DNA from: Mycolicibacterium sp. P9-22 | Lineage (GTDB): Bacteria > Actinomycetota > Actinomycetes > Mycobacteriales > Mycobacteriaceae | NCBI RefSeq assembly: GCF_008329585.1 | Contig: NZ_NPKP01000001.1 | Location: 930,001 to 994,000 of the forward strand | Reading direction: 5' to 3' | DNA length: 64,000 nt | Shown here: one piece after another, positions 34,051 to 45,181 of the stretch | Layout: each line of letters starts with the position of its first letter | How positions within the stretch are numbered: the first letter of the stretch is position 1 | The notes under the pieces: model-generated | Told to the model about the DNA's origin: nothing | The model's database searches: none | What the model saw: the letters and a program-made list of their open reading frames with translations, nothing else | Position numbers and translations under genes: made by a program

Positions 34051-34803
34051 CTACTTGCGGCGGACGGTGCGCTGCACGCCGCGCATCTTGGCATTGCCCG
34101 GCATCGGGCCCTTCGGCATCGCGGCCGGGCCGATCTTGGAGCCCAGCGCCACCAGCCGGGACTCCAGCGAATCGATCTGCTTGACGGTGATGTTGGCAGG
34201 CAGCTTGTTGAGGTGACGTTCCAGCTTGGCCAGCGGAACCTCGCCCTCGCCGTTGCCGACGACGATGTCGTAGATCGGGACATCGCCGACCAACCGTGCG
34301 GTGCGCTTCTTCTCCTGGGCCAGCAGCGGCTTGACGCGCGAGGCTGCGCCCTCGCCGACGAGCAGCACCCCGGGACGGCCGATCACCCGGTGCACCGCAT
34401 CGAAGTGCCCGGTGGCCGCGACGCCGGGCGTGACCCGCCATTTGCCGCGCAGGTTGTCCAGCGCCCAGGCTGCCGCACCGGTCTGGCCCTCGGCCTTCTT
34501 GTACACCGATTTCTGTGCGCGGCGGCCGAAGATGATGAACGCGACCAGCGCACCGAGGATCACGCCGAGCGGGATGAGCATGTAGGTGGTGAAACCACCG
34601 GCGACGATGCCCAGGGCGACCGAGGCCGCGACGATGATGACGAAAGCGCCCACCATGTACGGCAGTAGGCGCTTGTCCTCTTTGCGCTGGATCTGAAACG
34701 CCTGCCAGAGCTGACTGCGCCGCTGCTTGGAGGCAGCCTTGCGGGCGGCCTTCGCCTCGGCCTTGGCGGCCTTGGTCTGGGCGGGTTTACGCGATGTCGC
34801 CAT
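34051..34803 (-). CDS. DUF4191 membrane protein, Rv2219 type (250 aa)
   Basis: A conserved actinobacterial membrane protein of unknown function. The N-terminus is a Lys/Ala-rich basic tail (about residues 1-35), followed by two hydrophobic segments (LLPYMVGAFVIIVAASVALGI and YMLIPLGVILGALVAFIIFG, about 47-95) and a cytoplasmic domain with GRPGVLLVGEGAASRVKPLL. It starts 4 bp after the lipA stop on the same strand, so it is probably transcribed with lipB-lipA, an association conserved in mycobacteria. No function is assigned. Confidence 0.88.
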   Translation of the reverse strand: MATSRKPAQTKAAKAEAKAARKAASKQRRSQLWQAFQIQRKEDKRLLPYMVGAFVIIVAASVALGIVAGGFTTYMLIPLGVILGALVAFIIFGRRAQKSVYKKAEGQTGAAAWALDNLRGKWRVTPGVAATGHFDAVHRVIGRPGVLLVGEGAASRVKPLLAQEKKRTARLVGDVPIYDIVVGNGEGEVPLAKLERHLNKLPANITVKQIDSLESRLVALGSKIGPAAMPKGPMPGNAKMRGVQRTVRRK

Positions 34804-34807
34804 TGGA

Positions 34808-35752
34808 TCAGGATACGGGTGGTGTGGCGGTTGCCCGCACCCGTGCCGCCTGCTCGTAGAGCCGGCCCGCCCGGTAGGACGAACGCACCAACGGACCGGC
34901 CAGCACGCCGGCGAATCCGACGCCCTCGGCGAACGCGGTGAACTCGACGAACTCGTCGGGATGCACCCACCGGTCCACCGGATGGTGGCGCGGTGACGGG
35001 CGCAGGTACTGGGTGATGGTGACGATGTCGCAGCCCGCCTCGTGCAGGTCGACCAGCGCCGTGCGCACCTCGTCGGGTGTCTCGCCCATGCCCAGGATCA
35101 GGTTGCTCTTGGTGACCAGACCGAAGTCGCGGGCGGCGGTGATGACGTCGAGGCTGCGCTCATAGCGGAAGGCGGGCCGGATCCGCTTGAAGATCCGCGG
35201 CACCGTTTCCACGTTGTGCGCGAACACCTCCGGACGCGATTCGAAGACCTCTTCGAGCAGTGCGGGCACCGCGTTGAAGTCGGGGGCCAGCAGCTCGACG
35301 CCGGTGTTCGGGTTGAGCGCGTGGATCTGGCGGACCGTCTCGGCGTACAGCCAGGCGCCGCCGTCGGGCAGGTCGTCGCGGGCCACACCGGTCACCGTCG
35401 AGTAGCGCAGCCCCATGGCCTGGACGCTCTCGGCGACGCGGCGCGGTTCGTCACGGTCCAGTTCGGCGGGCTTGCCGGTGTCGATCTGGCAGAAGTCGCA
35501 GCGCCGGGTGCACTGCTCGCCGCCGATGAGGAAGGTGGCCTCGCGGTCCTCCCAGCATTCGTAGATGTTGGGGCAGCCGGCCTCTTCGCAGACGGTGTGC
35601 AGACCCTCGCGCTTCACCAGCGACTTGAGTTCGGTGTACTCCGGGCCGGTGCGCAGTTTGGTCTTGATCCACGGCGGTTTGCGCTCGATGGGAGTCTCGG
35701 CATTGCGCACCTCAAGGCGCAGTAACTTACGGCCTTCGGGGACGACGCTCAC
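34808..35752 (-). CDS. lipA: Lipoyl synthase LipA (314 aa)
   Basis: A radical-SAM enzyme that inserts two sulfurs into protein-bound octanoyl chains to make lipoyl groups. The radical-SAM cluster motif is CTRRCDFC (CX3CX2C), and the auxiliary cluster cysteines lie in [12 protein letters not shown] (CX4CX5C); the C-terminal RSSYRAG, with the conserved cluster-ligand serine, is present. The start is GTG at 35752, overlapping the lipB stop (GTGA), so the two are translationally coupled. Its targets in the window include the two lipoyl domains of DlaT; GcvT acts on lipoylated GcvH (not in the window). Confidence 0.98.
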   Translation of the reverse strand: MSVVPEGRKLLRLEVRNAETPIERKPPWIKTKLRTGPEYTELKSLVKREGLHTVCEEAGCPNIYECWEDREATFLIGGEQCTRRCDFCQIDTGKPAELDRDEPRRVAESVQAMGLRYSTVTGVARDDLPDGGAWLYAETVRQIHALNPNTGVELLAPDFNAVPALLEEVFESRPEVFAHNVETVPRIFKRIRPAFRYERSLDVITAARDFGLVTKSNLILGMGETPDEVRTALVDLHEAGCDIVTITQYLRPSPRHHPVDRWVHPDEFVEFTAFAEGVGFAGVLAGPLVRSSYRAGRLYEQAARVRATATPPVS

Positions 35753-36411
35753 TGGGTCAATGCTACGCGGATCTGTCCGTCCAGAGCACCGGAGACGGCG
35801 TCGGCGACCGCGGTCGTGACATCTTTCACTCCGACCTGTCGGCCCAGTTCAGCCGTCAGCGAGGTCACCCCGGCATCGGTGATGCCGCACGGGATGATGC
35901 CGCCGAACCCACCGAGGTCGCAGTCGCAGTTCAGCGAGAACCCGTGCTGGGTCACCCCGCGGGCCACCCGGATGCCGATCGCGCCGACCTTGCGCGGGGG
36001 CCGTCCCGGCACCCACACGCCCGAACGCCCCTCGACCCGCCCGGCGTCCACCCCGAGGTCCACGCACACCGTGATGAGTGCTTCCTCAAGGCGCCGAACG
36101 AAATTCACCACATCCAGCGGCTCGGTCAGCCCGATGATCGGATACCCGACGAGCTGGCCGGGGCCGTGCCAGGTGATCTTTCCGCCACGGTCGGTGTCCA
36201 CCACCGGCACACCGTCGACGGGGCGTTCCTCGGGCAGGGTGCGCTTGCCGGCGGTGTAGACGGCCGGGTGCTCAAGCAGCAGCAGGGTGTCCGGACCACC
36301 GGCCACCCGCTCCTCGGCGATCTGGCGCTGCAGCTGCCAGGCCGCGCGGTAGTCGACCGTGCCCAGCAGCTTGACCTGCAAGGGATCCGAGGACGACCGG
36401 ATGGATTCCAT
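35749..36411 (-). CDS. lipB: Octanoyltransferase LipB (220 aa)
   Basis: Transfers octanoate from acyl carrier protein to apo-lipoyl domains, the step before LipA. The catalytic Cys is in [13 protein letters not shown] and the Lys in [10 protein letters not shown]; the conserved substrate loop is [20 protein letters not shown] at 36411 ([11 protein letters not shown]) is chosen; a GTG two codons earlier (36417) is also possible. The N-terminal region matches mycobacterial LipB, and the C-terminus is about ten residues shorter than in M. tuberculosis. It follows the SDR39U1-type gene by 10 bp and overlaps lipA. Confidence 0.97.
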   Translation of the reverse strand: MESIRSSSDPLQVKLLGTVDYRAAWQLQRQIAEERVAGGPDTLLLLEHPAVYTAGKRTLPEERPVDGVPVVDTDRGGKITWHGPGQLVGYPIIGLTEPLDVVNFVRRLEEALITVCVDLGVDAGRVEGRSGVWVPGRPPRKVGAIGIRVARGVTQHGFSLNCDCDLGGFGGIIPCGITDAGVTSLTAELGRQVGVKDVTTAVADAVSGALDGQIRVALTQ

Positions 36412-36421
36412 GACCACAACG

Positions 36422-37333
36422 CTACCCGGGTGGTGCGTCCGCGGTGACGTAGGCCAGCGCCTCGCCGACGGTCTTGTGATGGAACACGAAACCGGCCTCC
36501 TCCAGCGCGGCCGGGATGGCCCGCTGCCCGCTGAGCAGCCCCTCGTCGGCGAACTCGCCGAGCATGGCCCGCAACACGAAACCGGGCACGATCATCGGGG
36601 CCGGCCGGTGCAGGGCACGCCCGAGCGCGGAGGTGAACTCGCCGTTGGTCACCGGCGCCGGCCCGGTCACATTGACCGGCCCGGCCAGCTCGCTGTGCGA
36701 GATGGCGAACAGGATCGCCCGCACCTGATCCTCCAGGCTGATCCACGGCAGGTACTGCCGCCCGTCACCCAGCCGGGCACCCAGGCCCAACCCGAACAGT
36801 GGACGCAGCCGGTTGAGCATGCCCCCGCCGGGGGACAGCACCAGCCCGGTGCGCAGCAGCACCACCCGCGCGCCGGTGTCGGAGGCCGCCGCGGTGGCGG
36901 CCTCCCAGTCCACGCACAGCTGGGCCAGGAAACCGGCGCCGTGCGGGGTGCTCTCATCCACCACCCGGTTGCGGGTATCGCCGTAGAAGCCGACCGCGCT
37001 GGCGTTGATCAGCAGGGGCACACCGGCTTCGGCGACCGCGGCGGCGAGCACGTCGGTGGGGCCGATCCGGCTGTCGCGCAGGCTCTGCTTGAACGCACCC
37101 GACCAGCGCTTGGCGCCGACGCTGACCCCGCACAGGTTGACCACGACGTCGACACCGGCCAGCTCGCCGACATCGAACTCACCGGTGTCCGGATTCCAGA
37201 ACACCTCGTCGGCGTTCGACGGACGCCGACGCACGATGCGGATCACCCGGTGATCGGCGGTGCGCAGCGCAGTGGTCAGTGCAGAGCCGATCAGACCCGA
37301 GGATCCGGCGATCGCGACGACCATGCTCGCCAC
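36422..37333 (-). CDS. SDR39U1-type epimerase family protein (303 aa)
   Basis: An atypical short-chain dehydrogenase of the TIGR01777/SDR39U1 family, equivalent to Rv2216. The NAD(P)-binding motif is [14 protein letters not shown] at the N-terminus; family segments are [34 protein letters not shown] and [19 protein letters not shown]-terminal DUF1731-like domain has [20 protein letters not shown]. The start is GTG at 37333, which reproduces the N-terminal spacing of the M. tuberculosis protein; ATG at 37324 is an alternative. It lies 3 bp after dlaT and 10 bp before lipB. Biochemical function unknown. Confidence 0.9.
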   Translation of the reverse strand: MASMVVAIAGSSGLIGSALTTALRTADHRVIRIVRRRPSNADEVFWNPDTGEFDVGELAGVDVVVNLCGVSVGAKRWSGAFKQSLRDSRIGPTDVLAAAVAEAGVPLLINASAVGFYGDTRNRVVDESTPHGAGFLAQLCVDWEAATAAASDTGARVVLLRTGLVLSPGGGMLNRLRPLFGLGLGARLGDGRQYLPWISLEDQVRAILFAISHSELAGPVNVTGPAPVTNGEFTSALGRALHRPAPMIVPGFVLRAMLGEFADEGLLSGQRAIPAALEEAGFVFHHKTVGEALAYVTADAPPG

Positions 37334-37336
37334 CGG

Positions 37337-39079
37337 CTACAGGCCCAGATCGGCCTCGAATGCGCCTTCTTCGAGACGACGCTTCACGGTGGTGAGGAAA
37401 CGGCCGGCGTCGGCGCCGTCGATGAGGCGGTGATCGTAGGTCAGCGGCAGGTAGGCCACCGAACGCACCCCGATCGACTCGTTGCCGTTGCCGTCCACCA
37501 CGACCCGCGGACGCTTGACGATCGCGCCGGTGCCCAACATCGCCGCCTGCGGCGGGACCAGGATCGGTGTGTCGAACAGTGCGCCCTGGCTGCCGATGTT
37601 GGTGATGGTGAAGGTGCCGCCGGAGAGCTCATCGGGCTTCAGGTTGCCCGACCGCGCGCGGGCCGCGATATCGGCGATCGCGCGGGCCAGCCCGCCGAGG
37701 GAGAGGTCCCCGGCGTTGTGCACGACGGGGGAGAGCAGACCTTGCTCGGTGTCCACCGCGAAGCCGAGGTGTTCGGCGTCGTAGTAGGTGATCTCCTTGC
37801 TGTCCTCGTTGTAGCTCGCGTTGATGTTCGGGTGCGCCTTGAGCGCGTCGACGACGGCGACGGCGAAGAACGGCAGGAACGTCAGGTTGACGCCCTCACG
37901 CTCGGCGAAGCTGGCCTTGGCCTTGGCGCGCAGTGCCACGATCTTGGTCAGATCGACCTCGTGGGTCTGGGTCAGCTGGGCGGTGGTCTGCAGGCTCTCG
38001 CGGGTCTTCTTCGCGGTGATTTGCCGGATCCGGTTGGCCTTCTGCGTGGTGCCGCGCAGATGCGCCAGCGCGGGGGCCGCGGCGGGCTTCGACGGGGCAG
38101 CGGCGGCCGGTGCGGAAGCAGCGGGTGCGGCGGGGGCCGGGGCCTTCTTGGCCTCGGCCGCGGCGAGCACATCCTGCTTGCGGATGCGTCCACCGACACC
38201 GGTGCCGTTCACCGAGTTGAGGTCGACACCGTTCTCGGTGGCCAGCTTGCGCACCAGCGGGGTGACATAGGGCGATCCGTCACCGGAAGGCGCGCTCTCG
38301 GCTGCCGGGGCTGCCGCGGGCTTGGGTTCGGGTGTGGGCTCGGCCTTCGGTTCCGGTTTGGGCTCGGGCTTGGGTTCCGGCTTGGCCTCGGCCTTCGGCT
38401 CGGGCTTGGGTTCTTCCTTCGGCTCTTCCTTGGGGGCCGGCTCCGGCGCGCTCGCCGGCGCGGCATCGGCCGAACCGATCTTGGCGAGCTCACCACCGAC
38501 CGGGACGACATCGTCCTCCTCGGCGGTGATCGAGAGCAGGGTGCCGGCAACCGGCGACGGGATCTCGGTGTCGACCTTGTCGGTGGACACTTCGACCAGC
38601 GCCTCGTCCACGGCGACCTCGTCGCCGACCTTTTTGAGCCAGCGGGTGACGGTGCCCTCGGTGACCGACTCACCGAGTTCGGGCATGGTGATCGAGGTGG
38701 CATCGCCGCCACCGGAGGCGGCGGGCTTGGCAGGCTCGGGCGCGGGCTCTGCGGCGGGCGCCGCTTCTTCTGCTTCTTCGGCGGCGGGCTCCGGCTCGGC
38801 CTCTTCGGCGGGGGCGGAATCTCCGGAGTCGACCGATTCACCCTCTTCGCCGATCAGCGCGAGGTCGCCACCGACCTCGACGACGTCATCCTCGGCCGCG
38901 ATGATCTTGGTGAGTACACCGGCGGCGGGCGACGGGATCTCGGTGTCGACCTTGTCGGTACTGACCTCAAGCAGGGGTTCGTCGACGGCGACGGCGTCGC
39001 CCTCCTGCTTAAGCCATCGCGTGACGGTCCCCTCGGTGACGCTCTCACCGAGTGCGGGCATCTGGACGGAGATTGCCAT
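37337..39079 (-). CDS. dlaT: Dihydrolipoamide acyltransferase DlaT/SucB (580 aa)
   Basis: The E2 core of the pyruvate dehydrogenase complex in mycobacteria, also part of peroxynitrite reductase/peroxidase with AhpC. It has two lipoyl domains, each with the lipoylated lysine in [12 protein letters not shown] (residues about 35-48 and about 155-168), separated by long Ala/Glu/Pro-rich linkers. Next come a peripheral subunit-binding domain ([18 protein letters not shown]) and a C-terminal catalytic domain ending with the active-site motif [17 protein letters not shown] at 39079 ([12 protein letters not shown]) has GGAG upstream. The (PEPKPE)n linker before the binding domain is an exact short-period repeat at the protein level. 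It heads the run dlaT-SDR39U1-lipB-lipA. Confidence 0.97.
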   Translation of the reverse strand: MAISVQMPALGESVTEGTVTRWLKQEGDAVAVDEPLLEVSTDKVDTEIPSPAAGVLTKIIAAEDDVVEVGGDLALIGEEGESVDSGDSAPAEEAEPEPAAEEAEEAAPAAEPAPEPAKPAASGGGDATSITMPELGESVTEGTVTRWLKKVGDEVAVDEALVEVSTDKVDTEIPSPVAGTLLSITAEEDDVVPVGGELAKIGSADAAPASAPEPAPKEEPKEEPKPEPKAEAKPEPKPEPKPEPKAEPTPEPKPAAAPAAESAPSGDGSPYVTPLVRKLATENGVDLNSVNGTGVGGRIRKQDVLAAAEAKKAPAPAAPAASAPAAAAPSKPAAAPALAHLRGTTQKANRIRQITAKKTRESLQTTAQLTQTHEVDLTKIVALRAKAKASFAEREGVNLTFLPFFAVAVVDALKAHPNINASYNEDSKEITYYDAEHLGFAVDTEQGLLSPVVHNAGDLSLGGLARAIADIAARARSGNLKPDELSGGTFTITNIGSQGALFDTPILVPPQAAMLGTGAIVKRPRVVVDGNGNESIGVRSVAYLPLTYDHRLIDGADAGRFLTTVKRRLEEGAFEADLGL

Positions 39080-39223
39080 GGGTTTTGACTCCTCGAAAGT
39101 CATCGTCACGTGTCGTATGAAATGCCCTTCTATCCTGTCACGTCCGTCGCGCGCGGTCGTCGCGGACCGCCCACTGGATGCTCTGGCACCATCGAAGTAG
39201 GCGTCCGAGAGGAGTAACCCCAG

Positions 39224-39580
39224 TTGGGACTGTTCGACAGGTGGCGGCGTCCGCGCGGCGGATCGCGCGCACAGACCCGTAAACAAGCTTCCGCCGATCT
39301 GGCCTACCTCCGTGACTGGGTTGCCTCGCACACCGGTGTGGAGGCGTTCGTGGAACCTCAGACCACCGTCACCGAGGTCACCGTGGTGCTGGTGGCCGCC
39401 GACGGCGAATGGACCAGACGGCGCACCGGCGGGGACGCCGGGGCACGCCGATTGAGCAAGCAGCTCGACATCCCGGTGTACGACGTACAGAAAGTGGGCT
39501 ACCCGCAGCGCATGCGCGATTACGATGCGCGTCGCCGCATCGAGCGCGACCGGGCGATGCGCAGAGACCTCGAAGGGTAG
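39224..39580 (+). CDS. Small conserved protein of unknown function (118 aa)
   Basis: Not recognised as a defined family. It has a basic N-terminus ([18 protein letters not shown]), a central predicted alpha/beta core ([32 protein letters not shown]) and a highly charged C-terminal helix ([24 protein letters not shown]). The start is TTG at 39224 with a strong GAGAGGAG site 11 nt upstream; no better start exists. It ends 2 bp before ephD, so the two are translationally linked. The length and presence of a strong ribosome site make it a real gene. It contains no signal peptide or membrane helix. Confidence 0.75.
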   Translation: MGLFDRWRRPRGGSRAQTRKQASADLAYLRDWVASHTGVEAFVEPQTTVTEVTVVLVAADGEWTRRRTGGDAGARRLSKQLDIPVYDVQKVGYPQRMRDYDARRRIERDRAMRRDLEG

Positions 39581-39582
39581 CC

Positions 39583-41352
39583 ATGACAGACATCACCGAA
39601 CGGTTCGTCGACAGTGCCGACGGGACCCGCATCGCGGTCTTCGAACAGGGCAACCCGGACGGCCCGACAGTGGTGCTGGTGCACGGCTGGCCGGACTCGC
39701 ACGTGTTGTGGGACGGCGTCGCGCCGCTGCTCGCCGAACGTTTCCGGGTGATCCGCTACGACAACCGGGGTGTCGGGAGTTCGGCTGTGCCCAAACATTA
39801 TTCGAGCTACGCGATGGCCCGTTTCGCTGACGATTTCGCGGCGGTCACGGCGGCGGTCAGCCCGGCGGCTCCGGTGCATGTGATGGCGCACGACTGGGGA
39901 TCGGTCGGGGTGTGGGAATACCTGGCGCGGCCCGACGCGGCACAGGTGGTGAGGTCTTTCACGTCGGTCTCCGGGCCGAGCGGCGACCACATCAACCGCT
40001 TCGTCATGGACCGACTGAAACAGCCCTACCGGCCGCGCCGGTTCGCCCGAGGGCTCGGCCAGCTCGCCCGGTTGTCGTACATGGGTGCGTTCTCCACCCC
40101 GGTGCTGGCGCCCGCGGCCGTCCGGATCGCGTTCGCCCGTGGCGGGATGCGGCGGCTGCTGCTCAAGGACGGCATCGCGCCCGAGGCCATCCACCATTCC
40201 CGGGCGTTCGTCGACGATGCGGTCAACAGCATGAAGGTGTACCGGGCCAACTTCTTTCCCGGGCTGCGGCACGCCCGCACCGACCATCGCGTCGACGTCC
40301 CGGTTCAGCTGATCGTGAACACCAGGGATCCCTACGTCCGGCCCTACGCGTACGCCGACATCCCGAACCGGGTGCCGCGGCTGTGGCGCCGGGACCTGAT
40401 CGCCGGGCACTGGGCGCCGATGTCGCATCCCGGTCAACTGGCCCGGGCCGTGGCCGAATTCGCCGACCATCTCGCCGGCGCCGCGGCAACGCGCGAACTC
40501 GCGCGGGCCGAGGTCGGCGTCGAGCGGGCACCGTTCGGGGATCAGCTGGTGTCGGTGACCGGTGCCGGCAGCGGTATCGGGCGCGCCACCGCCCTGGCCT
40601 TCGCCGCCCTGGGAGCCGAAATCGTGGTGAGCGATATCAACGAGGGATCCGCGGCCGCGACGGTCGCCGAGATCACCGCCGGTGGCGGGATCGCGCATGC
40701 CTACCGGCTCGACGTCGCCGACGGCGAGGCCGTGCAGCGATTCGCCGAACAGGTGTGCGCGGCGCACGGCGTCCCCGACATCGTGGTCAACAACGCCGGT
40801 GTCGGTCATGCCGGGTTTTTCCTCGACACTCCGGCGGCGGAATTCGACCGCGTGCTGGACATCAACTTCCGGGGCGTGGTGCACGGGTGCCGGGCCTTCG
40901 GGGCACGGATGGTCGAGCGCGGCACCGGCGGGCATGTCGTGAACATTGCTTCCATGGCGTCCTATGCGCCGGTCAACGTCATGAACGCGTACTGCACGTC
41001 CAAGGCCGCCGTCTTCATGTTCTCGGATTGTCTACGGGCAGAGCTCGATTCGGCGGGCATCGGAGTGACGACCATCTGCCCCGGTGTCGTCGGGACCGAT
41101 ATCGTCAACACCACGCGATTCTCCCTGCCCGCGGGCCGGGCCTATGACGACGAGGACATCCGGACGCGGGTGCGCAAAGGCTTCGCCGTCCGGCGCGTCG
41201 GACCTGACAAGGTCGCCAGGGCGATCGTCGACGCGGTGCGCAAGAACAAGCCAGTGCGGCCGGTCAACGCCGAGGCCTACCTCGCCTATGGCGTCGCGCA
41301 CGCCTTGCCGCAGGTGATGCGCAGCACCGCCCGCGGCGGAAACATCATGTAG
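39583..41352 (+). CDS. ephD: EphD: alpha/beta epoxide hydrolase fused to short-chain dehydrogenase (589 aa)
   Basis: A two-domain enzyme. Residues 1-300 form an alpha/beta-hydrolase epoxide hydrolase: oxyanion segment HGWPDSH, nucleophile Asp104 in AHDWGS, and the base histidine in [11 protein letters not shown]. Residues about 320-589 form a short-chain dehydrogenase: [10 protein letters not shown] cofactor motif, NNAG, catalytic Ser in NIASMASYA and Tyr/Lys in YCTSK. In M. tuberculosis EphD acts on epoxy-mycolic acids in ketomycolate formation; the same role is likely but unproven here. It matches the M. tuberculosis length (592). It follows the small unknown gene by 2 bp and converges on pepB. 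Confidence 0.96.
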   Translation: MTDITERFVDSADGTRIAVFEQGNPDGPTVVLVHGWPDSHVLWDGVAPLLAERFRVIRYDNRGVGSSAVPKHYSSYAMARFADDFAAVTAAVSPAAPVHVMAHDWGSVGVWEYLARPDAAQVVRSFTSVSGPSGDHINRFVMDRLKQPYRPRRFARGLGQLARLSYMGAFSTPVLAPAAVRIAFARGGMRRLLLKDGIAPEAIHHSRAFVDDAVNSMKVYRANFFPGLRHARTDHRVDVPVQLIVNTRDPYVRPYAYADIPNRVPRLWRRDLIAGHWAPMSHPGQLARAVAEFADHLAGAAATRELARAEVGVERAPFGDQLVSVTGAGSGIGRATALAFAALGAEIVVSDINEGSAAATVAEITAGGGIAHAYRLDVADGEAVQRFAEQVCAAHGVPDIVVNNAGVGHAGFFLDTPAAEFDRVLDINFRGVVHGCRAFGARMVERGTGGHVVNIASMASYAPVNVMNAYCTSKAAVFMFSDCLRAELDSAGIGVTTICPGVVGTDIVNTTRFSLPAGRAYDDEDIRTRVRKGFAVRRVGPDKVARAIVDAVRKNKPVRPVNAEAYLAYGVAHALPQVMRSTARGGNIM

Positions 41353-41381
41353 GTGCCGGCCGCTCAGGGCAGGCCCGAGGG

Positions 41382-42902
41382 CTAACCGTTGCGCGCGATG
41401 TCTTCCAGCACCGCGAACATGGTCCGGGTCGGGATGCCGGTGCCGCCCTTGGGCGTGTAACCCCATGGGCCGCCGGTGTTGTAGGCGGGGGCCGCGATGT
41501 CGATATGTGCCCACTGCACGTCATCGGCGACGAACTCGCGCAGGAACACCCCGGCGACGAGCATGCCGGCGAAGCGCGAGGAACTGACATTGGCCAGATC
41601 GGCGACGGTCGACTTCAGATCGTCCTTCAGTTCCTCGGGCAGCGGCATCGCCCAGCCGTTCTCGCCGACCGACTGCGACAGGGCGGCGACCCGGTCACGG
41701 AACGCGTCGCTGCCCATCACGCCGGGGGTCCGGGAACCCAGCGCCACCGTCTGCGCACCGGTCAGCGTCGAGGTCTCGATGAGGTAGTCGGGGTTGTCCT
41801 CGCAGGCCCGCACGATGGCATCCGCCAGGATGAGGCGGCCCTCGGCGTCGGTGTTGAGCACCTCGACGGTGATCCCGCCGTACTGGGTCAGCACATCGCC
41901 GGGGCGCTGCGCGGTCGAGGACGGCATGTTCTCGGCCATCGGCACGGTGGCGATGACATCGATGGGCAACTTCTGCTCGGCGGCCAGCACCACCGTGGCG
42001 ATGACGGCGGCGGCGCCGCCCATGTCGGAGGTCATGTGGTGCATGTTCGCGGCGGGCTTGATGGAGATGCCGCCGGTGTCGAAGGTGATGCCCTTGCCGA
42101 CCAGCGCGACGGTTTTGCCGCCCCGCTTGGCGCCCCGGTAGGTCAGCCGCACCAGCCGCGGCAGCCGCGACGAGCCCTTACCCACGCCGATGATGCCGCC
42201 ATAGCCGGCCTTGGTCAGTGCCTTGTCATCGAGCACCTCGACCACCAGGCCGGCGGACTCGCCCAATGCCTTTGCCCGCTTGGCGAATTCGGCCGGGAAC
42301 AGGTGACTCGGCGGGGTGTTCACGAAATCACGGGCGGTCGCGACGGCGGAGGCCACATCGACGGCGCGGGCGGCGGACGCCTTGGTGGCGGCCTTCGCGT
42401 CGGCGGCCAGCGCGACGATCTTGGTCAGGCCCTTGTCCTTGGGTGCGGTCTTGTCGCTGCGGAAATCGGTGAACCGGTAGCCACCCAGGATCAGGCCCTC
42501 GATCGCGGCTTCCAGGTCGAGTACGGACAGCGCGGTGACGACGGTGCCGACCTTGTCCAGCGAGCGGGCCGCGGCACCGGCGGCGCGGCGGACCGTGTCG
42601 GCCTGCCATTCGTCGCCGGCATCGCCGAGACCCACGGTCAGCACGCTGGCCACCGGCAGCTCGGCGATCACCAGCCGGTGCACCTGCCCTTCACCGCCGG
42701 TTGCGTTGAGCGCCCGCAGGCCGGCCTCGATGGCCGCGACGGCCTCGTTGTCCAGCACGGTGTCGACGCCGATGACGGCCGGGCCGGCATCGCCGGTGAC
42801 CACCGGCACGACGAGCACGGCGTCGGCGACGCCCCTGCCGGGCAGGGACGAGCTGACGGAGACGGTGGGGGCCTGGTATCCGGGTGCGCTGCTCACCCGC
42901 AC
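41382..42902 (-). CDS. pepB: Leucyl aminopeptidase PepB/PepA, M17 family (506 aa)
   Basis: A cytosolic dinuclear-metal aminopeptidase. The M17 signature NTDAEGRL lies near residue 345, and the metal-binding lysine and aspartate are in [32 protein letters not shown] and the catalytic-domain C-terminus ([18 protein letters not shown]) are present. Length is normal. The start GTG at 42902 is used; a second GTG two codons later is possible. It lies 8 bp downstream of the cyclase gene on the same strand, suggesting cotranscription, and it converges on ephD. Likely role: peptide turnover, with no pathway implied by the neighbours. Confidence 0.95.
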   Translation of the reverse strand: MRVSSAPGYQAPTVSVSSSLPGRGVADAVLVVPVVTGDAGPAVIGVDTVLDNEAVAAIEAGLRALNATGGEGQVHRLVIAELPVASVLTVGLGDAGDEWQADTVRRAAGAAARSLDKVGTVVTALSVLDLEAAIEGLILGGYRFTDFRSDKTAPKDKGLTKIVALAADAKAATKASAARAVDVASAVATARDFVNTPPSHLFPAEFAKRAKALGESAGLVVEVLDDKALTKAGYGGIIGVGKGSSRLPRLVRLTYRGAKRGGKTVALVGKGITFDTGGISIKPAANMHHMTSDMGGAAAVIATVVLAAEQKLPIDVIATVPMAENMPSSTAQRPGDVLTQYGGITVEVLNTDAEGRLILADAIVRACEDNPDYLIETSTLTGAQTVALGSRTPGVMGSDAFRDRVAALSQSVGENGWAMPLPEELKDDLKSTVADLANVSSSRFAGMLVAGVFLREFVADDVQWAHIDIAAPAYNTGGPWGYTPKGGTGIPTRTMFAVLEDIARNG

Positions 42903-42910
42903 AACCCTAA

Positions 42911-43987
42911 TCAGATCAGTGCGTACGCGTTGACCGGCTCGTCGAAGCCCTTCAAAGCCAGCGGGCGCGCCACCCCGAACGATCGATCGGGCAACAGCTC
43001 ACGAAGCGGATCGGACACCAGGATCTGGCTGGGTTCGGCGACCCCCACCAAGCGGGCCGCCCGGTTCACCGGGTTGCCGAAATAGTCGCCACCGATGGCC
43101 AGCACCTCACCGAAATCGAGCCCGGCCCGCACGAACAGATTCGTCTCGGCGGCCCGGGGATGGGTCACCAGGTCGACGGCCACCTGGGCGAGCCCGTCGG
43201 GTTCGGAACCCACCCACATGATGGCGTCCCCGATGAACTTCACCACCCGGCAATCGTTGGCGTGCACGATCTCGGAGCTGGTGGCGCTGAACTCGTTGAG
43301 CAGAGCCGACAATTCGGTGCTGGTGAGCATCTGGGTGAGCGCGGTGAAACCCGAGAGGTCGGCAAAACCGATACCGCACACCACACTTGAGGAGCCGTCC
43401 CGGATGACGTGCTCGAAATACCGGCGCGCGCTCATCAGGTGGTGGCGGTGCACCGCGTCGATCATCGAACCGATCCGCGGGATGAATCCGGCGGCGCCGC
43501 GGTACGCCTTGGCGGTGGTCAGCTCGTCGTGGGTGCGGTCGAGCTGGATATCGGGGGTGCTGGCCCGGCTCATCGACGAGATGGTCTCGGCCAGCCGCGC
43601 CATTCCCGACCCGATCACCCGCAACAGCCCGGTGGCGTCGACATCGCCGACCACCTGCCGCAACTCGGCCCAGGTGCGCAGGGCCTCCACATCGGCCCGG
43701 CTCAGGGTTTTCACATCGCACCCCGCGACGGTCAGGCCCAGCGCCGCCCAGGCCCGCTGCACATCTTCGAGTGGCAGGCCGAGTTCCGCCGCCACGTCGG
43801 CCAGGCAGTAGTCCGGCGGTCCGGACCACTGCAGGACATCGCCGGCCAACCCGAAGAGCCTGCCGCGGGACTCGGCCTCGACCATCTGCTCGCCGGTGAA
43901 CCCCAGCTCGTCCAGGTATTCGATGAGCGGCGCGCGGGTGTGGGCATCGGTGATACCGGCGGCTGCCAGCGCATCCAAGTCGACCAC
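42911..43987 (-). CDS. Class III adenylyl cyclase, Rv2212 type (358 aa)
   Basis: A soluble class III nucleotidyl cyclase. The N-terminal half (about residues 1-165) is a helical regulatory region like that of Rv2212, which responds to fatty acids and pH. The catalytic domain (about 195-358) has the metal-binding Asp in [15 protein letters not shown] and the second metal-ligand region [12 protein letters not shown], with [15 protein letters not shown] providing the transition-state Asn/Arg. The adenine-selecting Lys/Asp pair appears as Lys in VKFIGD and Asp in [13 protein letters not shown] at 43987 ([11 protein letters not shown]) is preferred; a TTG at 44014 would extend it 9 residues toward gcvT. 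It is divergent from gcvT. Confidence 0.93.
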   Translation of the reverse strand: MVDLDALAAAGITDAHTRAPLIEYLDELGFTGEQMVEAESRGRLFGLAGDVLQWSGPPDYCLADVAAELGLPLEDVQRAWAALGLTVAGCDVKTLSRADVEALRTWAELRQVVGDVDATGLLRVIGSGMARLAETISSMSRASTPDIQLDRTHDELTTAKAYRGAAGFIPRIGSMIDAVHRHHLMSARRYFEHVIRDGSSSVVCGIGFADLSGFTALTQMLTSTELSALLNEFSATSSEIVHANDCRVVKFIGDAIMWVGSEPDGLAQVAVDLVTHPRAAETNLFVRAGLDFGEVLAIGGDYFGNPVNRAARLVGVAEPSQILVSDPLRELLPDRSFGVARPLALKGFDEPVNAYALI

Positions 43988-44029
43988 TGTGCAAGTGTGC
44001 CAGCGCGAGCCCAATTAGGGTGATGGATC

Positions 44030-45127
44030 GTGACGGACAATCTGCTGCACGGCCCGCTGGAAGATCGCCACCGCGCCCTGGGGGCCGGCTTCGCCGAGTT
44101 CGGCGGCTGGCTGATGCCGGTGTCGTATGCCGGCACCGTCGCCGAGCACACCGCCACCCGCAGCACCGTCGGCCTGTTCGACGTGAGCCACCTGGGCAAG
44201 GCCCTGGTGAAGGGACCGGGTGCGGCCGCCTACGTCAACAGCGCCCTCACCAACGACCTCAACCGCATCGGCCCGGGAAAGGCGCAGTACACGTTGTGCT
44301 GCAACGAATCCGGTGGCGTGATCGACGACCTCATCGCCTACTACGTCTCCGATGAAGAGATCTTCCTGGTGCCCAACGCCGCGAACACGGCCGCCGTGGT
44401 GGCCGAGTTGGAGCGCCACGCCCCCGCGGGCCTCACCATCACCGACGAGCACCGCTCCTATGCCGTGCTCGCGGTGCAGGGACCCGCGGCCGCCGAGATC
44501 GTCGCCGGGCTGGGGTTGCCGACGACGATGGATTACATGGGTTACGCCGACAGCGAGGTGGCCGGAGTGCCCACCCGGGTGTGCCGGACCGGTTACACCG
44601 GTGAACACGGATTCGAGCTGCTGCCCGAATGGGATCGCGCCGGCGCGGTGTTCGACGTGCTGGTCGAGGCCGTGCGGGCCGCGGGTGGCGAGCCGGCCGG
44701 CCTGGGCGCCCGCGACACCCTGCGCACCGAGATGGGTTACCCGCTGCACGGCCATGAGCTCTCGCTCGACATCTCGCCGCTGCAGGCCCGCACCGGCTGG
44801 GCGGTGGGCTGGAAGAAGGACGCGTTCTGGGGCCGCGACGCGTTGCTGGCCGAGAAGCAGGCCGGGCCCACCCGGCTGTTGCGCGGGCTGAAGGCGCTGG
44901 GCAGGGGAGTGCTGCGGGCCGATCTGACGGTGCTCGACGAGGGTACTGCGGTGGGCATCACCACCTCGGGAACCTTCTCTCCCACACTGAAGGTCGGCAT
45001 CGCGCTGGCGCTGATCGACACTGCCGCCGGGATCGAGGACGGCGCGACCGTGACCGTCGATGTGCGCGGGCGGGCGCTGGAATGCGAGGTCGTCAATCCG
45101 CCGTTCGTGCAGGCGCGCACCCGCTGA
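44030..45127 (+). CDS. gcvT: Glycine cleavage system aminomethyltransferase GcvT (365 aa)
   Basis: The T-protein that releases ammonia from aminomethyl-lipoyl GcvH and forms methylene-tetrahydrofolate. Family motifs are [44 protein letters not shown] (folate-binding), [20 protein letters not shown] and the C-terminal [16 protein letters not shown]. The GTG start at 44030 is 42 bp from the divergent cyclase start, so no riboswitch fits upstream. Other gcv genes are not in the window, as in M. tuberculosis where gcvT (Rv2211c) is separate. ilvE follows 54 bp downstream. Confidence 0.96.
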   Translation: MTDNLLHGPLEDRHRALGAGFAEFGGWLMPVSYAGTVAEHTATRSTVGLFDVSHLGKALVKGPGAAAYVNSALTNDLNRIGPGKAQYTLCCNESGGVIDDLIAYYVSDEEIFLVPNAANTAAVVAELERHAPAGLTITDEHRSYAVLAVQGPAAAEIVAGLGLPTTMDYMGYADSEVAGVPTRVCRTGYTGEHGFELLPEWDRAGAVFDVLVEAVRAAGGEPAGLGARDTLRTEMGYPLHGHELSLDISPLQARTGWAVGWKKDAFWGRDALLAEKQAGPTRLLRGLKALGRGVLRADLTVLDEGTAVGITTSGTFSPTLKVGIALALIDTAAGIEDGATVTVDVRGRALECEVVNPPFVQARTR

Positions 45128-45169
45128 GCCCGCCGCCCGCTGGGGCAAAAGTCGCTAGCCAGGGCGATA

Positions 45170-45175
45170 TACAAT
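45170..45175 (+). promoter_or_regulatory. Candidate -10 element for ilvE (leaderless)
   Basis: TACAAT, close to the ideal -10, is followed by exactly 6 nt before the ATG at 45182. The geometry places transcription initiation on the start codon. It lies in the 54-bp gap after gcvT. Confidence 0.6.
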
Positions 45176-45181
45176 CGCCCT

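Noticed and set aside
36359-39088. A 909-codon open frame on the + strand opposite dlaT, the SDR gene and part of lipB
   Set aside because: It is antisense to genes with clear motifs and codon usage; its sequence is low-complexity Gly/Arg/Leu typical of a shadow frame in high-GC DNA.
43988-44029. Possible glycine riboswitch upstream of gcvT
   Set aside because: Only 42 bp separate gcvT from the divergent cyclase start; no room for a glycine aptamer and no typical core seen.
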